This document shows, piece after piece, positions 63,718 to 64,000 of a DNA stretch of 64,000 nt (positions are counted from its first letter, which is position 1; each line of letters begins with the position of its first letter). The notes under the pieces were generated by a model. The model was not told where the DNA came from. It searched no databases and saw only the letters and a program-made list of their open reading frames with translations. The translations under genes and the position numbers were made by a program. The DNA comes from CAIKMD01 sp963740675. Lineage in GTDB: Bacteria; Pseudomonadota; Alphaproteobacteria; ATCC43930; CGMCC-115725. Location: positions 434,001 through 498,000 of the forward strand of contig CAVUFS010000007.1 of NCBI GenBank assembly GCA_963740675.1. The letters are read 5' to 3'.

Positions 63718-64000
63718 CTATTTCGGAAGGAACTCTTCCGTATAGAGCGCTTTCGGATTGTCGGGCAGCTTGTCGAGAACGCCGACATCGAGAAATGATT
63801 GCATCGTCGCCGTCATCCCCTTCTCGTCGAAGCGGCCGTGGTCGGTGAGCGCCGGCGTCTCGAGATCGTAGACTTTATCCGCGATATCGGGCGACAACTT
63901 TGTCACCGGTTCAGTCAGCCGAATGGTCTCGGCCTTATGTGTCTTCATATACGCGACCGTATCGAACCAGGCAGCGAGGAAACGGCGCAGCGCGTCCGGG
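63718..64000 (-). CDS. ABC transporter substrate-binding protein, partial (C-terminus)
   Basis: C-terminal 93 codons of an SBP of the tandem-array subfamily; the rest lies beyond the right edge. Visible: RRFLAAWFDTVAYMKTHKAE, DIADKVYDLETPALTDHGRF and the closing KALYTEEFLPK. It is an eighth member of the subfamily in or touching this window, 56 kb from the first array. Confidence 0.88.
   Translation of the reverse strand, partial: PDALRRFLAAWFDTVAYMKTHKAETIRLTEPVTKLSPDIADKVYDLETPALTDHGRFDEKGMTATMQSFLDVGVLDKLPDNPKALYTEEFLPK

Noticed and set aside
1..64000. CRISPR arrays, tRNA/rRNA genes, transposases, integrases, attachment sites
   Set aside because: Searched by eye; no regularly spaced direct repeats, cloverleaf sequences or mobile-element proteins were found.

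Overview
The window is high-GC DNA with the dense packing of an alphaproteobacterium: ATGA overlaps, a split glycine decarboxylase (GcvPA/GcvPB), a DUF3775 protein and many REP-type palindromes. A Hyphomicrobiales- or Rhodospirillales-like soil or water bacterium is likely, but the genus cannot be named from sequence alone. No rRNA, tRNA, CRISPR, phage gene or transposase was seen. No gene-free stretch exceeds 300 bases.

Layout. (1) 1-12043, minus strand: one long apparent operon, hyuA-hyuB, then five tandem paralogous periplasmic substrate-binding proteins (SBPs), one ABC ATPase, two permeases and a sixth SBP cut by the left edge. (2) 12234-13632, plus: a frameshifted isocitrate lyase/PEP mutase-family gene and a SnoaL-like gene. 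(3) 13910-17021, minus: phenylalanine 4-hydroxylase and a Lon-like protease. (4) 17152-22682, plus: two creatinase-like M24 proteins, a frameshifted SDR, an aryl-acid AMP ligase and an amidohydrolase, ending at a good terminator. (5) 23447-26424: a further SBP of the same subfamily followed by a second hydantoinase B. (6) 26533-33508: GFA protein, HMG-CoA lyase-like enzyme, VanA-like Rieske oxygenase, carboxymuconolactone decarboxylase-like protein, orphan PAS histidine kinase, broken 5-formyl-THF cyclo-ligase and fhs. (7) 33667-36908: an SsuA-like SBP with a truncated SBP remnant behind it, a YqjI-like PadR regulator, a SnoaL-like protein and a dienelactone hydrolase. (8) 36972-41898: gcvT-gcvH-gcvPA-gcvPB and DUF3775. 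(9) 41972-45177: a cytochrome c/Vgb-like propeller protein and a secreted glycosidase. (10) 45190-56586: a catabolic block with hydroxyacyl-CoA dehydrogenase, SDR, cupin, two cyclase-family hydrolases, IclR regulator, LigB-type dioxygenase, FAH-family hydrolase, NCS2 permease, FAD monooxygenase and a decarboxylase-type amidohydrolase. (11) 56685-59957: Ldh2-family dehydrogenase, threonine dehydrogenase (frameshifted) and kbl. (12) A fused double ABC exporter and, at the right edge, the C-terminus of yet another SBP of the region-1 subfamily.

How it fits together. The strongest theme is uptake and hydrolysis of unknown small, probably amide- or ring-containing, molecules: one transporter core apparently served by at least six related binding proteins and tied to hydantoinase/oxoprolinase-type enzymes, with the SBP plus HyuB pairing repeated in region 5. 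The second theme is ring oxidation and cleavage under a probable IclR regulator. The third is one-carbon flow: threonine to glycine (Tdh/Kbl), the glycine cleavage system, Fhs, 5-FCL and a possible formaldehyde-yielding VanA-type demethylase.

Seven otherwise intact genes carry single extra bases, seven sites in six genes plus one whose signal peptide is out of frame being counted among them. All are +1 insertions, which suggests a systematic assembly error or recent inactivation. These genes are flagged individually.
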